The position numbers and the translations under genes were made by a program. The notes beneath the pieces are model-generated. The model had not been told where the DNA came from. It made no database searches and saw only the letters and a list, made by a program, of their open reading frames with translations. Shown piece by piece: positions 1-9,327 of a stretch of 46,445 nt of DNA. This DNA comes from an uncultured Croceitalea sp. (GTDB taxonomy: Bacteria; Bacteroidota; Bacteroidia; Flavobacteriales; Flavobacteriaceae): positions 1 through 46,445 of the forward strand of contig CALGQU010000101.1 of the NCBI GenBank assembly GCA_937959125.1, in the 5' to 3' direction. Positions within the stretch are counted from its first letter, which is position 1. Every line of letters begins with the position of its first letter.

Positions 1-310
1 CCAGTATCCCATCATTATCATCATCCAAGTCACAAAAATCCGGCACACCATCTAGATCGTTATCCGCGGTATCATCACCACCAGGGCAGATATCCATATC
101 ATCAGGAACACCGTCGCCATCACTGTCCATTTGAATTATTGCCATAGTAGCACTACTAACATCTGGCAATAATTTCCTATTAAAGTCAAAAGGAACGTAA
201 AGATCGGCTTCTAATATACCTGTAAAGGCTAAAAAAACTACACTCCCAATGAACAACACTTTGGAGCGCAAGAATTTAAGATAAAAAGTAATTTGAAAGA
301 ACTTTTTCAT
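1..310 (-). CDS. Thrombospondin type-3 repeat (Asp-rich calcium-binding) exported protein, partial
   Basis: Partial gene that starts with ATG at 310 and runs off the left edge, leaving about 103 residues. The N-terminus is basic (MKKFFQITFYLKFLRSK) and is followed by a hydrophobic stretch ending near residue 33, which I read as an export signal or membrane anchor. From about residue 62 the chain becomes a series of Asp-rich loops (DSDGDGVPD, DNDLDGVPD, DDDNDG) with cysteines between them. This is the pattern of thrombospondin type-3 calcium-binding repeats. In Flavobacteriia such repeats usually sit in large secreted or outer-membrane proteins as linkers before a C-terminal OmpA or sorting domain; that part is not visible here. 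Identity of the whole protein is unknown. Confidence 0.75.
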   Translation of the reverse strand, partial: MKKFFQITFYLKFLRSKVLFIGSVVFLAFTGILEADLYVPFDFNRKLLPDVSSATMAIIQMDSDGDGVPDDMDICPGGDDTADNDLDGVPDFCDLDDDNDGIL

Positions 311-888
311 AATACGGGGGTTGGGTTTATCATAATGCAAAATGAACACTTTTTATAACGTATTGCATTTAACCACCTGTTAAGGGTGGCAAACACTTGC
401 TTTAAAAACGAATTATCTAAAAATAACTCGAGATAGTTTGAATTATACAGGGCTCTTTTAGCACCTATCTCTAACGGAAGGAAGTTTGGTTTGGTATGTA
501 AAAATAAGATTTTTTTAACATTTCAAAGAAATTTATGCTAAAATGATAGCAAACTTGTTGCTATTAAATGAAAAAAACTGTGAGAAGTTCGGTATTTTCT
601 TTAACCTTTGGATTTTCTTAGTCCAGCTTTTTGTCTAGAAAAAACTGGTCACCCATACCTATTTTTTCTAATACTTGCACCGATTGAAAAGGTTGTATTC
701 CGTCAATCCTCCATAAAAAAGGGATTGATTTGTTACCCCCATTTTTCCTCGATATATTCTCCCCCAGAGGCGGACAGACACTTTGAAACTAAAAAAGCCC
801 CGTTTACAAATTCAAGCTAATGCCCAAATCAATCTTAGTTTATTCAGGGATTGACTTCGTCTTTCCCTACAAAGCTCCGCTTTTACAA
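311..888. other. Gene-poor stretch
   Basis: AT-rich intergenic DNA between the partial surface-protein gene and the tRNA. A 70-codon plus-strand frame at 608-820 looks like chance: its composition is unlike a protein and it has no signal, domain or upstream signal I recognise. The only structure seen is a near copy of half of the tRNA terminator at 787-817. Confidence 0.5.
787..817. repeat. Direct repeat, left copy of the tRNA-terminator arm
   Basis: Positions 787-817 match 887-917 at 29 of 31 bases, exactly 100 bp apart. The right copy is one arm of the terminator hairpin that follows tRNA-Arg. The left copy lacks the matching second arm, so it cannot form the same hairpin. Confidence 0.6.
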
Positions 889-942
889 CTAAAAAAGCCC
901 TGATTACAAATTCAAGCGAGCTTGATTTGACACAGGGCTTTT
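889..942 (-). terminator. Rho-independent terminator of tRNA-Arg
   Basis: On the minus strand AAAGCCCTG (933-941) pairs with CAGGGCTTT (894-902). The loop contains a second imperfect stem, and the hairpin is followed by a run of T. It lies about 12 bases past the 3' end of the tRNA. Confidence 0.75.
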
Positions 943-953
943 CTATTTATTCG

Positions 954-1027
954 TGACCACGGAGGGATTCAAACCCCCGACCGCTGGAGCCGAAATCCAG
1001 TGCTCTATTCAGCTGAGCTACGTGGCC
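954..1027 (-). tRNA. tRNA-Arg (anticodon TCG)
   Basis: A 74-base cloverleaf on the minus strand. The acceptor stem GGCCACG pairs with CGTGGTC, with one G-U pair and discriminator A. The D stem is GCTC/GAGC. The anticodon stem CTGGA/TCCAG holds the loop TTTCGGC, giving anticodon TCG, which reads CGN arginine codons. The T stem is GGGGG/CCCTC with loop TTTGAAT. CCA is not encoded. A strong terminator follows. Confidence 0.95.
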
Positions 1028-1064
1028 ATAATTTCCTGTGAAAACAGGAATCTTATCTAGTATA

Positions 1065-1517
1065 CTATAAACTTAATTTTGCTTTTACGATGTTGGAAAT
1101 GGTCTTACCGTCTGCTTGTCCGGCCAATTCCTTGGAAACCATACCTATGACTTTGCCCATATCCTTCATCCCGGTTGCTCCTGTGGCTTCGATGGTTTGT
1201 ACCACCACTTTTTCAATTTCTTCCTCTGTCAATTGCTCCGGTAAAAACTTTTCGATTACGGCTACTTGGGCCAATTCCGGCTCCGCCAAATCATCCCTGC
1301 CCTGCTCTTTAAAAATAGCGGCACTATCCTTACGTTGCTTTACCAGTTTCTGCACCAACTTTATTTCATCTTCCTCAGACAATCCTACGCCACCCCCTTT
1401 GTCCGTTTGCGCCAATAAAATAGCCGACTTTATAGCTCGCAACGATTCCAAAGCCACAGTATCCTTGGCTTTCATAGCCACTTTCATTTCTGTCATTACG
1501 CTTTCTTGCAAACCCAT
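1065..1517 (-). CDS. GatB/YqeY domain protein
   Basis: 150-residue cytosolic helical protein of the GatB/YqeY family, full length for the stand-alone form. The opening (MGLQESVMTEMKVAMKAKD) and the conserved core around ALESLRAIKSAIL are typical of the family. The later segment around FLPEQLTEEEIEKVV and the closing AGQADGKTISNIVK match the tRNA-binding tail domain of GatB. The domain is found fused to the amidotransferase subunit GatB and as free YqeY, whose exact cellular role is not settled. It lies directly downstream of ftsZ but behind a strong terminator, so it may be transcribed separately or by read-through. Family assignment is secure; function is not. Confidence 0.9.
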   Translation of the reverse strand: MGLQESVMTEMKVAMKAKDTVALESLRAIKSAILLAQTDKGGGVGLSEEDEIKLVQKLVKQRKDSAAIFKEQGRDDLAEPELAQVAVIEKFLPEQLTEEEIEKVVVQTIEATGATGMKDMGKVIGMVSKELAGQADGKTISNIVKAKLSL

Positions 1518-1544
1518 AATCGCTTTTTTTGGACTGCGAAGATA

Positions 1545-1582
1545 AAAAATAAACCCGAAAGTAATCTGCTTACTTTCGGGTT
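1545..1582 (-). terminator. Terminator closing the dcw cluster after ftsZ
   Basis: A perfect 13-bp inverted repeat (1552-1564 with 1570-1582, five-base loop), read on the minus strand and followed by TTTATTTTTT. It lies 38 bases past the ftsZ stop and before yqeY. Confidence 0.85.
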
Positions 1583-1619
1583 AAAACGTTCTTAGCGAAC
1601 GTTGATTATTAACACACTA

Positions 1620-3587
1620 CTAATCAACATTATCATGTAGGAACGAGTTATTGGAACGCAGTTGCACTTCATCATTACTATCTTCCCCTAAACTCATCCT
1701 AGAAACCTTTTTCTCTTTTGGGTCATTATCCAATTCAATGTTTTGACGTTTGTACGCCGGCTGTTTTTCTATTTCGTCAATACTTTTACGGCTGTTTTGA
1801 AATTTATAGTTGAAATTTTTAAGGCTCTTCTTTCTTTCGTCGGCACGATCCTTAAGAATTTCGTTCAAAGAGCTATTAAAAGGGTCCTTGGTATCTCCTG
1901 ACCCTTCGCCTGCGGCACTTGATTCCGGGGCAACGGTTCTTTTCTCAAAGACCAATTCGTCATCCAATAGTTTAGGTTCATGGGTTTCCGCGACCGAACG
2001 GGCTCCTGTAAGCTTATTTTCCAGCTCCATATACTCTTCCAAATCATATCTGGTCTCCCCTTCTTTTTCGTACTCCAATACCGGACTTACCTCTACATAC
2101 TCCTTAACTTCAATATCTTTTGCGCTATCCGTTAAATCGAATACAATGGTGTTCTGTGCCGGTTCTTCTTCTTTTGCCCCGTTTAAAGGCATATCAAAAG
2201 ACAATGCAAATTGATCTTCCTCCACAGTTTTAGGAGTCACAACTTGGGCGTCAACGACCTCAATATCGTTCAACACATCCTTGGACTCAATGATGATAAA
2301 TTCATCTTCATTATAGGTAGTAATCTTTTCTTCTACAACCTCTGGAATCACCTCTTCATAAAACACATTAAAATTCCTGATGTAATTGGTGGTTTGGATA
2401 AGGTCGGTTTCTGGCAAAGTCACCTCCACTTCCTCTTCGACCTCTTCCACCAGTTGATGTTTTATAACCGGCTCTTCCAAGGGTTTTTCAAAGGTTGGTA
2501 TAGTCACCTCTTTTTCGCCGCCTAAATGGTGCACCGCTTTTTGCTCGTCTTCAAGGGTATGGATGATTTTTTTTGTTTCGGTATTCGTTATTTCATCTTG
2601 TTGGTCGCTATTAAAACCGGTAGCAATAACGGTTACGGCAATGGAATCGCCTAGGCTTTCATCTTCCCCAATACCCATTATGATGTTCGCGCTATGGCCT
2701 GCTTCCAATTGGATAAAGTCGTTGATCTCACCAATTTCATCAATGGTAATTTCTTGACTACCGGAAACGATCAACAACAATACGTTTTTAGCGCCTGTAA
2801 TTTTATTGTCGTTCAATAATGGTGAATCCAAGGCTTTTGTGATTGCCTCATTGGCACGGCCAGATCCAGAGGAAGTGGATGAGCCCATGATTGCCGTTCC
2901 ACTATCCGATAATACGGTTTTAGCATCGCGTAAATCTATATTTTGGGTGTAGTGGTGCGTAATGACCTCTGCAATACCTTTGGCAGCGGTTGCCAATACT
3001 TCATCTGCTTTTGAAAACCCTGCCTTATACCCTAAATTTCCATAAATATCCCGCAACTTATTGTTGTTGATGACAATAAGGGAATCCACATTATCACGGA
3101 GTTTTTCTATACCGGCTTGTGCTTGTTTGCATCTTGGCCCACCTTCAAATTGGAAAGGTGTCGTAACAATACCCACGGTCAAGACACCCAGTTCCTTGGC
3201 TACTTGGGCAATGATCGGGGCAGCACCAGTGCCCGTTCCGCCACCCATCCCAGCAGTAATGAAAACCATTTTGGTCGTATGCTCCAACATGCCTTTTATC
3301 TCTTCCATACTTTCCATGGCCGCCTGTTCCCCAACAGCAGGGTCCGCACCAGCACCCAGCCCTTCGGTCAATGAAACACCCAATTGTATTTTATTGGGGA
3401 TCGCACTGTTCTCCAAGGCTTGCGCATCCGTATTACAGATAACAAAATCAACGCCGTTGATACCGGATTGGAACATATGGTTAATGGCATTACTGCCACC
3501 TCCGCCAACGCCAATAACCTTTATAACGTTGCTCTTATTCTTTGGCAAATCAAAAGAAATGTTGTCAAATTCTGTGTTCTTACTCAT
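1620..3587 (-). CDS. ftsZ: Cell division protein FtsZ
   Basis: Tubulin-like GTPase that polymerises into the cytokinetic ring. The GTP-binding signature GMGGGTGTG is at residues 113-121. The catalytic T7-loop acidic residues are present in NIDLRD (216-221), supplied by one subunit to hydrolyse GTP held by the next. The globular core ends near residue 330. About 325 further residues follow, strongly acidic and low in complexity up to about 600, then a basic segment and a short conserved tail ending NNSFLHDNVD. At 655 residues it is nearly twice the length of E. coli FtsZ; long tails are usual in Flavobacteriia. It is the last gene of the dcw cluster, 25 bases after ftsA, and is followed by a terminator. 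The tail probably acts as a flexible linker to membrane anchors such as FtsA. Confidence 0.98.
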   Translation of the reverse strand: MSKNTEFDNISFDLPKNKSNVIKVIGVGGGGSNAINHMFQSGINGVDFVICNTDAQALENSAIPNKIQLGVSLTEGLGAGADPAVGEQAAMESMEEIKGMLEHTTKMVFITAGMGGGTGTGAAPIIAQVAKELGVLTVGIVTTPFQFEGGPRCKQAQAGIEKLRDNVDSLIVINNNKLRDIYGNLGYKAGFSKADEVLATAAKGIAEVITHHYTQNIDLRDAKTVLSDSGTAIMGSSTSSGSGRANEAITKALDSPLLNDNKITGAKNVLLLIVSGSQEITIDEIGEINDFIQLEAGHSANIIMGIGEDESLGDSIAVTVIATGFNSDQQDEITNTETKKIIHTLEDEQKAVHHLGGEKEVTIPTFEKPLEEPVIKHQLVEEVEEEVEVTLPETDLIQTTNYIRNFNVFYEEVIPEVVEEKITTYNEDEFIIIESKDVLNDIEVVDAQVVTPKTVEEDQFALSFDMPLNGAKEEEPAQNTIVFDLTDSAKDIEVKEYVEVSPVLEYEKEGETRYDLEEYMELENKLTGARSVAETHEPKLLDDELVFEKRTVAPESSAAGEGSGDTKDPFNSSLNEILKDRADERKKSLKNFNYKFQNSRKSIDEIEKQPAYKRQNIELDNDPKEKKVSRMSLGEDSNDEVQLRSNNSFLHDNVD

Positions 3588-3612
3588 GGTGCTTTATTTA
3601 TGTGGGTGTGTT

Positions 3613-4953
3613 TTATTCTGCGTTATCCAAAAAGTCCTTTAGTTTTTCCGACCATTTATCAAAAATGGATTTACGTTCTTTTCCTGCGGTTCCTGCAGTA
3701 GCGCTTGCCATTCCTGCGGTTTCTTCAACCAGTACTTTTTCTTCATTATCGTTTTGGGGTACTGTTTTCAACTCCATTTCCGGTTGTTTGGCATCCGTCT
3801 CCAAAGCGTTCATCAACAAACCGACGGCCGTAGCGTACAGCGGACTTGCAATCTGCTCATCGGAATCACCGGCAAGATGTTCGTTGGGATATCCAATACG
3901 CGTATCCATTCCCGTAATGTATTCTACCAATTGCTTTAAGTGCTTCAGCTGACTACCGCCACCTGTAAGTACGATTCCTGCAATCAGTTTCTTTTTCTGT
4001 TCATCATGCCCATAGTTCTTGATTTCAACATAGACCTGCTCTACGATTTCAACTACGCGAGCATGGATGATTTTTGAAAGATTTTTTAAGGTGATTTCCT
4101 TGGGTTCACGACCCCTCAATCCAGGGATGGAAACAATCTCATTGTCCTTGTTTTCCCCCGGCCATGCGGAACCAAATTTGATCTTTAATAATTCCGCCTG
4201 CTTTTCTATGATAGAGCAGCCTTCCTTAATGTCCTCCGTAATAACGTTACCGCCAAATGGGATTACGGAAGTATGACGAATAATACCGTCTTTAAAAATG
4301 GCCAAATCCGTGGTTCCACCACCGATATCGATCAAAGCTACCCCAGCCTCTTTTTCTTCTTGACTTAGAACGGCCTCTGCGGATGCCAAGGGTTCCAAGG
4401 TAATGTTACCCAAGTCCAGTCCGGCACTTTTAATACATCTGCCAATATTCTTTATGGAGGTCACTTGCCCCACCACCACATGAAAATTGGCCTCTAAACG
4501 ACCGCCATACATTCCAATAGGTTGTTTTATTTCAGATTGACCGTCTACCTTATACTCTTGTGGAAGCACATGGATAATTTCCTCGCCGGGCAACATCACC
4601 AACTTATATACTTGGTTACAAAGCTTATCCAGATCTTCCTCATTGATAACTTCTTCCGCATTGGGTCTTGTGATATAATCGCTATGCTGCAGACTGCGTA
4701 TGTGTTGTCCGGCAATACCCACTACCACGGGCCCAATTTTAAGGCCAGCATCAATCTCTGCCTGCTCCACCGCTTGCTGAATGGACGAAATGGTCTGCGT
4801 AATGTTGTTGACCACACCACGGTGTACACCAAGACTCTTGGATTTTCCCGTCCCTAGAATCTCAATTTTACCGTATTCGTTTTCCTTTCCTATTATGGCC
4901 ACGATTTTTGTGGTCCCAATATCTAATCCAACTGAATAATTCCCTTGTTCCAT
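3613..4953 (-). CDS. ftsA: Cell division protein FtsA
   Basis: Actin-like ATPase that ties FtsZ filaments to the inner face of the membrane. Phosphate-1 loop SVGLDIGTTK lies at residues 7-16, and the later ATP-site motifs are DIGGGTTDLA and the glycine-rich LTGGGSQL. The C-terminus ends in an amphipathic helix (KSIFDKWSEKLKDFLDN), the expected membrane-binding element, joined by an Ala/Thr/Gly-rich linker. I place the start at ATG 4953 (MEQGNYSVG, 446 residues), 4 bases after the ftsQ stop. An upstream in-frame ATG at 4989 would add 12 residues and overlap ftsQ, and those residues are not family-like. Cotranscribed between ftsQ and ftsZ. Confidence 0.97.
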   Translation of the reverse strand: MEQGNYSVGLDIGTTKIVAIIGKENEYGKIEILGTGKSKSLGVHRGVVNNITQTISSIQQAVEQAEIDAGLKIGPVVVGIAGQHIRSLQHSDYITRPNAEEVINEEDLDKLCNQVYKLVMLPGEEIIHVLPQEYKVDGQSEIKQPIGMYGGRLEANFHVVVGQVTSIKNIGRCIKSAGLDLGNITLEPLASAEAVLSQEEKEAGVALIDIGGGTTDLAIFKDGIIRHTSVIPFGGNVITEDIKEGCSIIEKQAELLKIKFGSAWPGENKDNEIVSIPGLRGREPKEITLKNLSKIIHARVVEIVEQVYVEIKNYGHDEQKKKLIAGIVLTGGGSQLKHLKQLVEYITGMDTRIGYPNEHLAGDSDEQIASPLYATAVGLLMNALETDAKQPEMELKTVPQNDNEEKVLVEETAGMASATAGTAGKERKSIFDKWSEKLKDFLDNAE

Positions 4954-4957
4954 ACCT

Positions 4958-5677
4958 TTATATTTTGGTGCAAACCACTTGGTTGTCAAATTCTAAACTC
5001 ACTGTAGCATACTCTTCCAAAGTATTGTCCTTGGCCGCTTTTACATAAAAGGCCATAAAATTCTTAAACTTCTCGTCCAAGTGTTGCACACCACCCAAAT
5101 TCACTACAAAATTTTCAACCCTGAACCGTAATTGATATTTTCCTTCTTTCTCCACATGGATACCGATCACATTTTTTCGTAAAAAATCATCTTTATTGAT
5201 GAAATCCAAAATAACATAAGCATCCTCTAGGCTTTTCCCTGTAATCTCACCGGTGATGATAGGAACCCTAGCTGAGTGATGCCTTGATAATGGCATGCGT
5301 TTTCCTGTATCATCCAAATAAAATTTGGAGACGCCCTCAACCCTTCCAATAGGTTTTCGCTGTACAATTTCTGAAATAAGCCCTCCCTTAATGGAGCGAT
5401 AAACTTGAGCACTTTTCACCATAGGGTCAGCTTTTAATACCTCTTCTATGGAGTTCAAAACTACTTGTTCTTTTGTCCTATTTTTTAGCGTCCCATAATT
5501 TTGTATTAACAATTTATTAACCGAATCTTCGGTTAAATACAAGTTGTTGTCTCCCAAAAACTTAATCTCTATTTCTTGCGTTTCCCTGCCTTTGCTTCTG
5601 TAATCTGCAAAACCATAAAGGCCTACGATCGCCAAAACCAAGGCACTAAATTTTATGTAGTTCCAATTAATTTGCAT
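4958..5677 (-). CDS. ftsQ: Cell division protein FtsQ/DivIB
   Basis: Bitopic division protein of 239 residues: a short cytosolic end, one membrane helix at about residues 8-24, then a periplasmic POTRA-type domain starting with EIKFLGDNNLYLTEDSV and a beta domain. It links early cytosolic division proteins to the late periplasmic ones (FtsL, FtsW, FtsI). Sequence conservation in this family is low, so the call rests on length, topology, the POTRA region and position between murC and ftsA. Its start overlaps the end of murC by 11 bases, which suggests translational coupling. Confidence 0.93.
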   Translation of the reverse strand: MQINWNYIKFSALVLAIVGLYGFADYRSKGRETQEIEIKFLGDNNLYLTEDSVNKLLIQNYGTLKNRTKEQVVLNSIEEVLKADPMVKSAQVYRSIKGGLISEIVQRKPIGRVEGVSKFYLDDTGKRMPLSRHHSARVPIITGEITGKSLEDAYVILDFINKDDFLRKNVIGIHVEKEGKYQLRFRVENFVVNLGGVQHLDEKFKNFMAFYVKAAKDNTLEEYATVSLEFDNQVVCTKI

Positions 5678-7019
5678 GTTCCAATTCCGTTTTAATTTTT
5701 TCTACTTCCAAGCCAATATCCCCGGCACCCAGGGTAATCAAAACCTCTGGTCCGCTTTTTACAAGCTCCTCTAAAAGATTTGCTTTACCTACCCATCTTT
5801 TATTTGGATTTTCCATCATATCCAACAACCAAGCTGCCGATATCCCTGGAATAGGCGCTTCCCTAGCGGGATAGATATCTAAAAGCAATACCTCGTCAAA
5901 CTTGGAAAGGCTTTTTGCAAAAGCTTGTCCAAAATCCTTGGTTCTGGAAAACAAATGGGGCTGGAATACGACCGTTAGTTTTTTACCGGGATGCATTTCT
6001 TTTACCGCCTGGTATACTGCATCTATTTCCGTGGGATGATGCGCATAATCATCGATAAAAATGAAATCCTCCGTTTTTACTTGATAGGAAAACCGCCGTT
6101 GTACACCCTTAAAGGTTCCTAGGGCCTTTATTAAACCTTCCGGTTCTTTTACTACTTGTTCCGCCATGGCAAAGGCCGCCAATCCATTCAGTAAATTATG
6201 CTCCCCCGGTTTGTTGAAACGGATTCCGAAGAGTGTCTTTTTAGGGGTGCGTATATCAAATACGTAGGTTCCCTCTTCTATCCTTAGGTTTTTAATGCAA
6301 TAGTCCGACGCATCTTCTATACCATAAGAGAGGCCCGCAATAGGAAGCCCGTTACGCACTATAAGTTTCCCACCGGATTTTATTTGCCCAACAAACGCTT
6401 TAAACGACTTTTTAAGTTCTGAATCCGTTCCATAAATATCCAAATGGTCCGCATCCATAGAGGTAATACAAGCGACATTAGGGGTCAATTGTAAAAAAGA
6501 CCTGTCGTACTCATCTGCTTCAACCACCGCGTAATCGGTTCCCTCCAGCAGAAAATTGCTGTTAAAGTCTTCTGAGATACCGCCCAAGAAGGCGATCAAG
6601 GGTGTCCCTGTTTCCTTTAGCAAATGTGCTAAAATGCTGGAGGTAGTTGTTTTACCATGGGTTCCGGCCACGGCCAAACAAAAGGTATCCTTGGTGATGA
6701 TCCCTAAAACCTGGGACCGTTTTTTAATTTCAAAACTGTTCGCCCTAAAGTAGGTGAGTTCTGTATGGGTAGCGGAAACCGCCGGTGTATAGACCACCAA
6801 GGTATTGGTCTTATTTTGAAAGGACTGGGGAATCTGACGTACATCATCTTTATAATGCACCTCAATACCCAAGTTTTCCAAATCGCTAGTGATGGGGGTC
6901 TGTGTACGATCATATCCCGCCACCTGTTTCCCCACAAACTGAAAATACCGGGCAATGGCGGACATGCCTATGCCTCCAATGCCAATAAAATAAACGTTAT
7001 GTATGGTATCCAGTTTCAA
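5667..7019 (-). CDS. murC: UDP-N-acetylmuramate--L-alanine ligase
   Basis: Cytosolic Mur ligase that adds L-alanine to UDP-MurNAc with ATP, the first amino acid of the peptidoglycan stem peptide. The N-terminal domain opens with a Rossmann-type glycine loop (IGIGGIGMSA, 12-21). The P-loop AGTHGKTTT is at residues 118-126. The central domain has the conserved EADEYDRSFL and DADHLDIYG segments, and the C-terminal domain has DDYAHHPTEI. At 450 residues it is complete. It sits 3 bases downstream of murG and overlaps ftsQ. Confidence 0.97.
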   Translation of the reverse strand: MKLDTIHNVYFIGIGGIGMSAIARYFQFVGKQVAGYDRTQTPITSDLENLGIEVHYKDDVRQIPQSFQNKTNTLVVYTPAVSATHTELTYFRANSFEIKKRSQVLGIITKDTFCLAVAGTHGKTTTSSILAHLLKETGTPLIAFLGGISEDFNSNFLLEGTDYAVVEADEYDRSFLQLTPNVACITSMDADHLDIYGTDSELKKSFKAFVGQIKSGGKLIVRNGLPIAGLSYGIEDASDYCIKNLRIEEGTYVFDIRTPKKTLFGIRFNKPGEHNLLNGLAAFAMAEQVVKEPEGLIKALGTFKGVQRRFSYQVKTEDFIFIDDYAHHPTEIDAVYQAVKEMHPGKKLTVVFQPHLFSRTKDFGQAFAKSLSKFDEVLLLDIYPAREAPIPGISAAWLLDMMENPNKRWVGKANLLEELVKSGPEVLITLGAGDIGLEVEKIKTELEHAN

Positions 7020-7022
7020 CTC

Positions 7023-8135
7023 TTACTTTTTAGTTTCAGGTTTTATCGTTTTCAATAATCTTTCGATTTCATCCACAATATGTTCCGTGGCTTTTGGCAG
7101 TGCCAGTTTCTTGATGTTTTCCGAAAGCTGTTGCTGCTTCCCTTTATCCGTATATAGCTTTTTAAACTCACTTTCAAACCGGGCATCCAATTCTTTTTCC
7201 TTAAGCATAAGGGCGGCCCCTTTTTTGGTCAAAGCCTCCGCATTTTTGGTTTGGTGGTCTTCCGCTACGTTGGGCGATGGGATAAATAGGGTTGGCTTAC
7301 CCACCAAGCACAATTCTGACACCGAACCTGCGCCCGCCCGGGAAATGATGATATCCGAAGCGGTATACGCCGCATCCATCGTATTTAAAAAAGCGTGTAC
7401 CTTGACCGTTTCCGATTGGTGTTTTTTATATTCCTGATAATACAATTTGCCGCATTGCCAAAGCACCTGAAGTCCCAATTGCTTAAAAAAGGACAACTCT
7501 TTTTCGATAAGTTGGTTAATGCGTCGAGCCCCTAAACTACCGCCCAAAACCAATAATACCGGAGCGCTATTGGAAAAACCATAGGTTTCCAAAGCTTCTT
7601 CTTTTGTGGTCTTGATATGCACCAAATCTGCTCGTACCGGGTTCCCGGTCTTGACTATTTTTTGCTTTGGAAAAAAGCGTTCCATGTCATCATAAGCAAC
7701 ACAAATTTTTTCCGCTTTGCCCGCCAATAGCTTGTTGGTGATTCCTGCAAAGGAGTTTTGCTCCTGCAATACGCAAGGCACACCTTTTATAGCCGCCATT
7801 CGCAACAACGGTCCACTGGCGAATCCGCCCGTGCCAATAGCGACATGGGGATCGAACCGTTTTGTGATGTTGCGTGCTTTTAACAAACTACGTATCAATT
7901 TTATGGGAAACATCAGGTTTTTTACCGTTAGCTTCCGTTGTAATCCACTTATCCAAAGGCCTTCAATGTTATATCCTGCCTGTGGTACTTTTTCCATCTC
8001 CATTTTATCCTTGGCCCCTACGAACAAAAACTCGGCATTTTTAAACCTCCGTTTCAATTCATTCGCTATGGCTATGGCCGGATAAATATGTCCTCCCGTT
8101 CCCCCTCCAGAGAGTATAAACCTATAATTGCCCAC
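7023..8135 (-). CDS. murG: UDP-GlcNAc:undecaprenyl-PP-MurNAc-pentapeptide GlcNAc transferase
   Basis: GT-B glycosyltransferase that converts lipid I to lipid II on the cytosolic face of the inner membrane. The opening glycine-rich motif [14 protein letters not shown] (residues 9-22) binds the diphosphate of lipid I. Further family motifs are [28 protein letters not shown] and the UDP-GlcNAc-binding [11 protein letters not shown] segment. The 370-residue length is normal. The start codon overlaps the end of ftsW by 14 bases, so the two are probably translationally coupled; murC follows after 3 bases. Confidence 0.97.
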   Translation of the reverse strand: MGNYRFILSGGGTGGHIYPAIAIANELKRRFKNAEFLFVGAKDKMEMEKVPQAGYNIEGLWISGLQRKLTVKNLMFPIKLIRSLLKARNITKRFDPHVAIGTGGFASGPLLRMAAIKGVPCVLQEQNSFAGITNKLLAGKAEKICVAYDDMERFFPKQKIVKTGNPVRADLVHIKTTKEEALETYGFSNSAPVLLVLGGSLGARRINQLIEKELSFFKQLGLQVLWQCGKLYYQEYKKHQSETVKVHAFLNTMDAAYTASDIIISRAGAGSVSELCLVGKPTLFIPSPNVAEDHQTKNAEALTKKGAALMLKEKELDARFESEFKKLYTDKGKQQQLSENIKKLALPKATEHIVDEIERLLKTIKPETKK

Positions 8136-9324
8136 TTAACACTTCTAAAGGGTTATTCTCATCAATGTTAAGCGCATCGGGCTCTTCTTGTTTTTTATCA
8201 CTTGCGCTCAATACGATACCAATGGCCAAACAGGTCATCCAAATTGCTGTTCCACCCATACTTATCAATGGAAGCGGTTGTCCGGTGGTTGGAAACAACT
8301 GTACGACCACACCCATATTGATAAACGCCTGAAAAACGATGGGCAATCCTACCCCAATGACCAAAAGTTTGGCAAAAACCGTTTTGGCCGAGTTGGCCAC
8401 TACTACGATCCTAAACAACAATAGCAAGTAGAAAAACAGGAGTCCTAAACCTCCTACCAGTCCGTATTCTTCAATAATAATCGCGAAAATGAAATCCGAT
8501 TCACTTTGGGAGAGGCTGTTCTTAATGACACTTTTACCTGCACCTTTTCCAAAAAGTCCGCCTTCTGCAATGGCCATTTTAGCATAGTTTGCTTGTCGCA
8601 TGGCATCTGCACTAGCCTCCTCCGGATGTAAGAACGTATCGATCCTACTTTTCCAAGTACCTGCCCGATCGGGTAAAATTTCCGGGGTCTTAAAAAGCAC
8701 AAAGAGAAACATCCCCGCCAATACCAGACCGGTTCCGGTAATGGCAAACAAATACTTTAAGGGATATCCACCCAAAAAACACAATATCATTACCAAAAGC
8801 CCAACGATGGCCGCCGTAGAAAAGTTGGCAGGCAATATCAATCCGACCACCAGGGCCACGGGCAGCCACAAAGGCAAAATACTCTGTTGAAAGCTAATCT
8901 TGGTGTCCCGTATCTTACTTAAATAACGGGCAATCCAAATCATGAGAACTACGGATGCCAAAGTAGACGTTTGAAACGGGATCCCTACAAAGGGAATCTT
9001 GATCCATCTGTTCGCACTGACTCCGCCGATGTTAGTTTCCACAGTTAGGGTATAGCCCAATAAAATGAGAATAATGGGCAATGCAATTAATGAAAGCCCC
9101 TTAAAGTAGTGCGTTGGTATGCGATGTATCGCAAAAATGATCATAAAACCTAAAAACAGCAGCACACCGTGTTTTACCAAATGCCCTACTGCGGTACCTG
9201 TATCTTTTACGTACACCAAATTGGTACTTGCGCTATACACCGGCAAAAATGAAAACAAGGCCAAAAGGGCTACAATACCCCAGATAGCTCGATCCCCCTT
9301 TAAGTTTTTCAACAGTGCCAACAC
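8122..9324 (-). CDS. ftsW: Septal peptidoglycan polymerase FtsW
   Basis: SEDS-family multispanning membrane protein (400 residues, about ten hydrophobic segments) that polymerises lipid II at the septum together with its partner FtsI. Family motifs seen include [12 protein letters not shown] near residue 99, the [17 protein letters not shown] segment near residue 270 and [15 protein letters not shown] near the end. The last of these is the signature of the SEDS family. It is encoded 3 bases after murD and overlaps murG, in the usual dcw position. Confidence 0.97.
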   Translation of the reverse strand: MLALLKNLKGDRAIWGIVALLALFSFLPVYSASTNLVYVKDTGTAVGHLVKHGVLLFLGFMIIFAIHRIPTHYFKGLSLIALPIILILLGYTLTVETNIGGVSANRWIKIPFVGIPFQTSTLASVVLMIWIARYLSKIRDTKISFQQSILPLWLPVALVVGLILPANFSTAAIVGLLVMILCFLGGYPLKYLFAITGTGLVLAGMFLFVLFKTPEILPDRAGTWKSRIDTFLHPEEASADAMRQANYAKMAIAEGGLFGKGAGKSVIKNSLSQSESDFIFAIIIEEYGLVGGLGLLFFYLLLLFRIVVVANSAKTVFAKLLVIGVGLPIVFQAFINMGVVVQLFPTTGQPLPLISMGGTAIWMTCLAIGIVLSASDKKQEEPDALNIDENNPLEVLSGQL

Positions 9325-9327
9325 CTC

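Noticed and set aside
608-820. 70-codon plus-strand frame near the tRNA
   Set aside because: No family, signal or promoter; it overlaps the terminator-arm repeat and has chance-like composition.
3061-3642. 193-codon plus-strand frame opposite ftsZ and other long antisense frames across the dcw cluster
   Set aside because: They mirror strongly conserved genes on the other strand and show no independent protein features.
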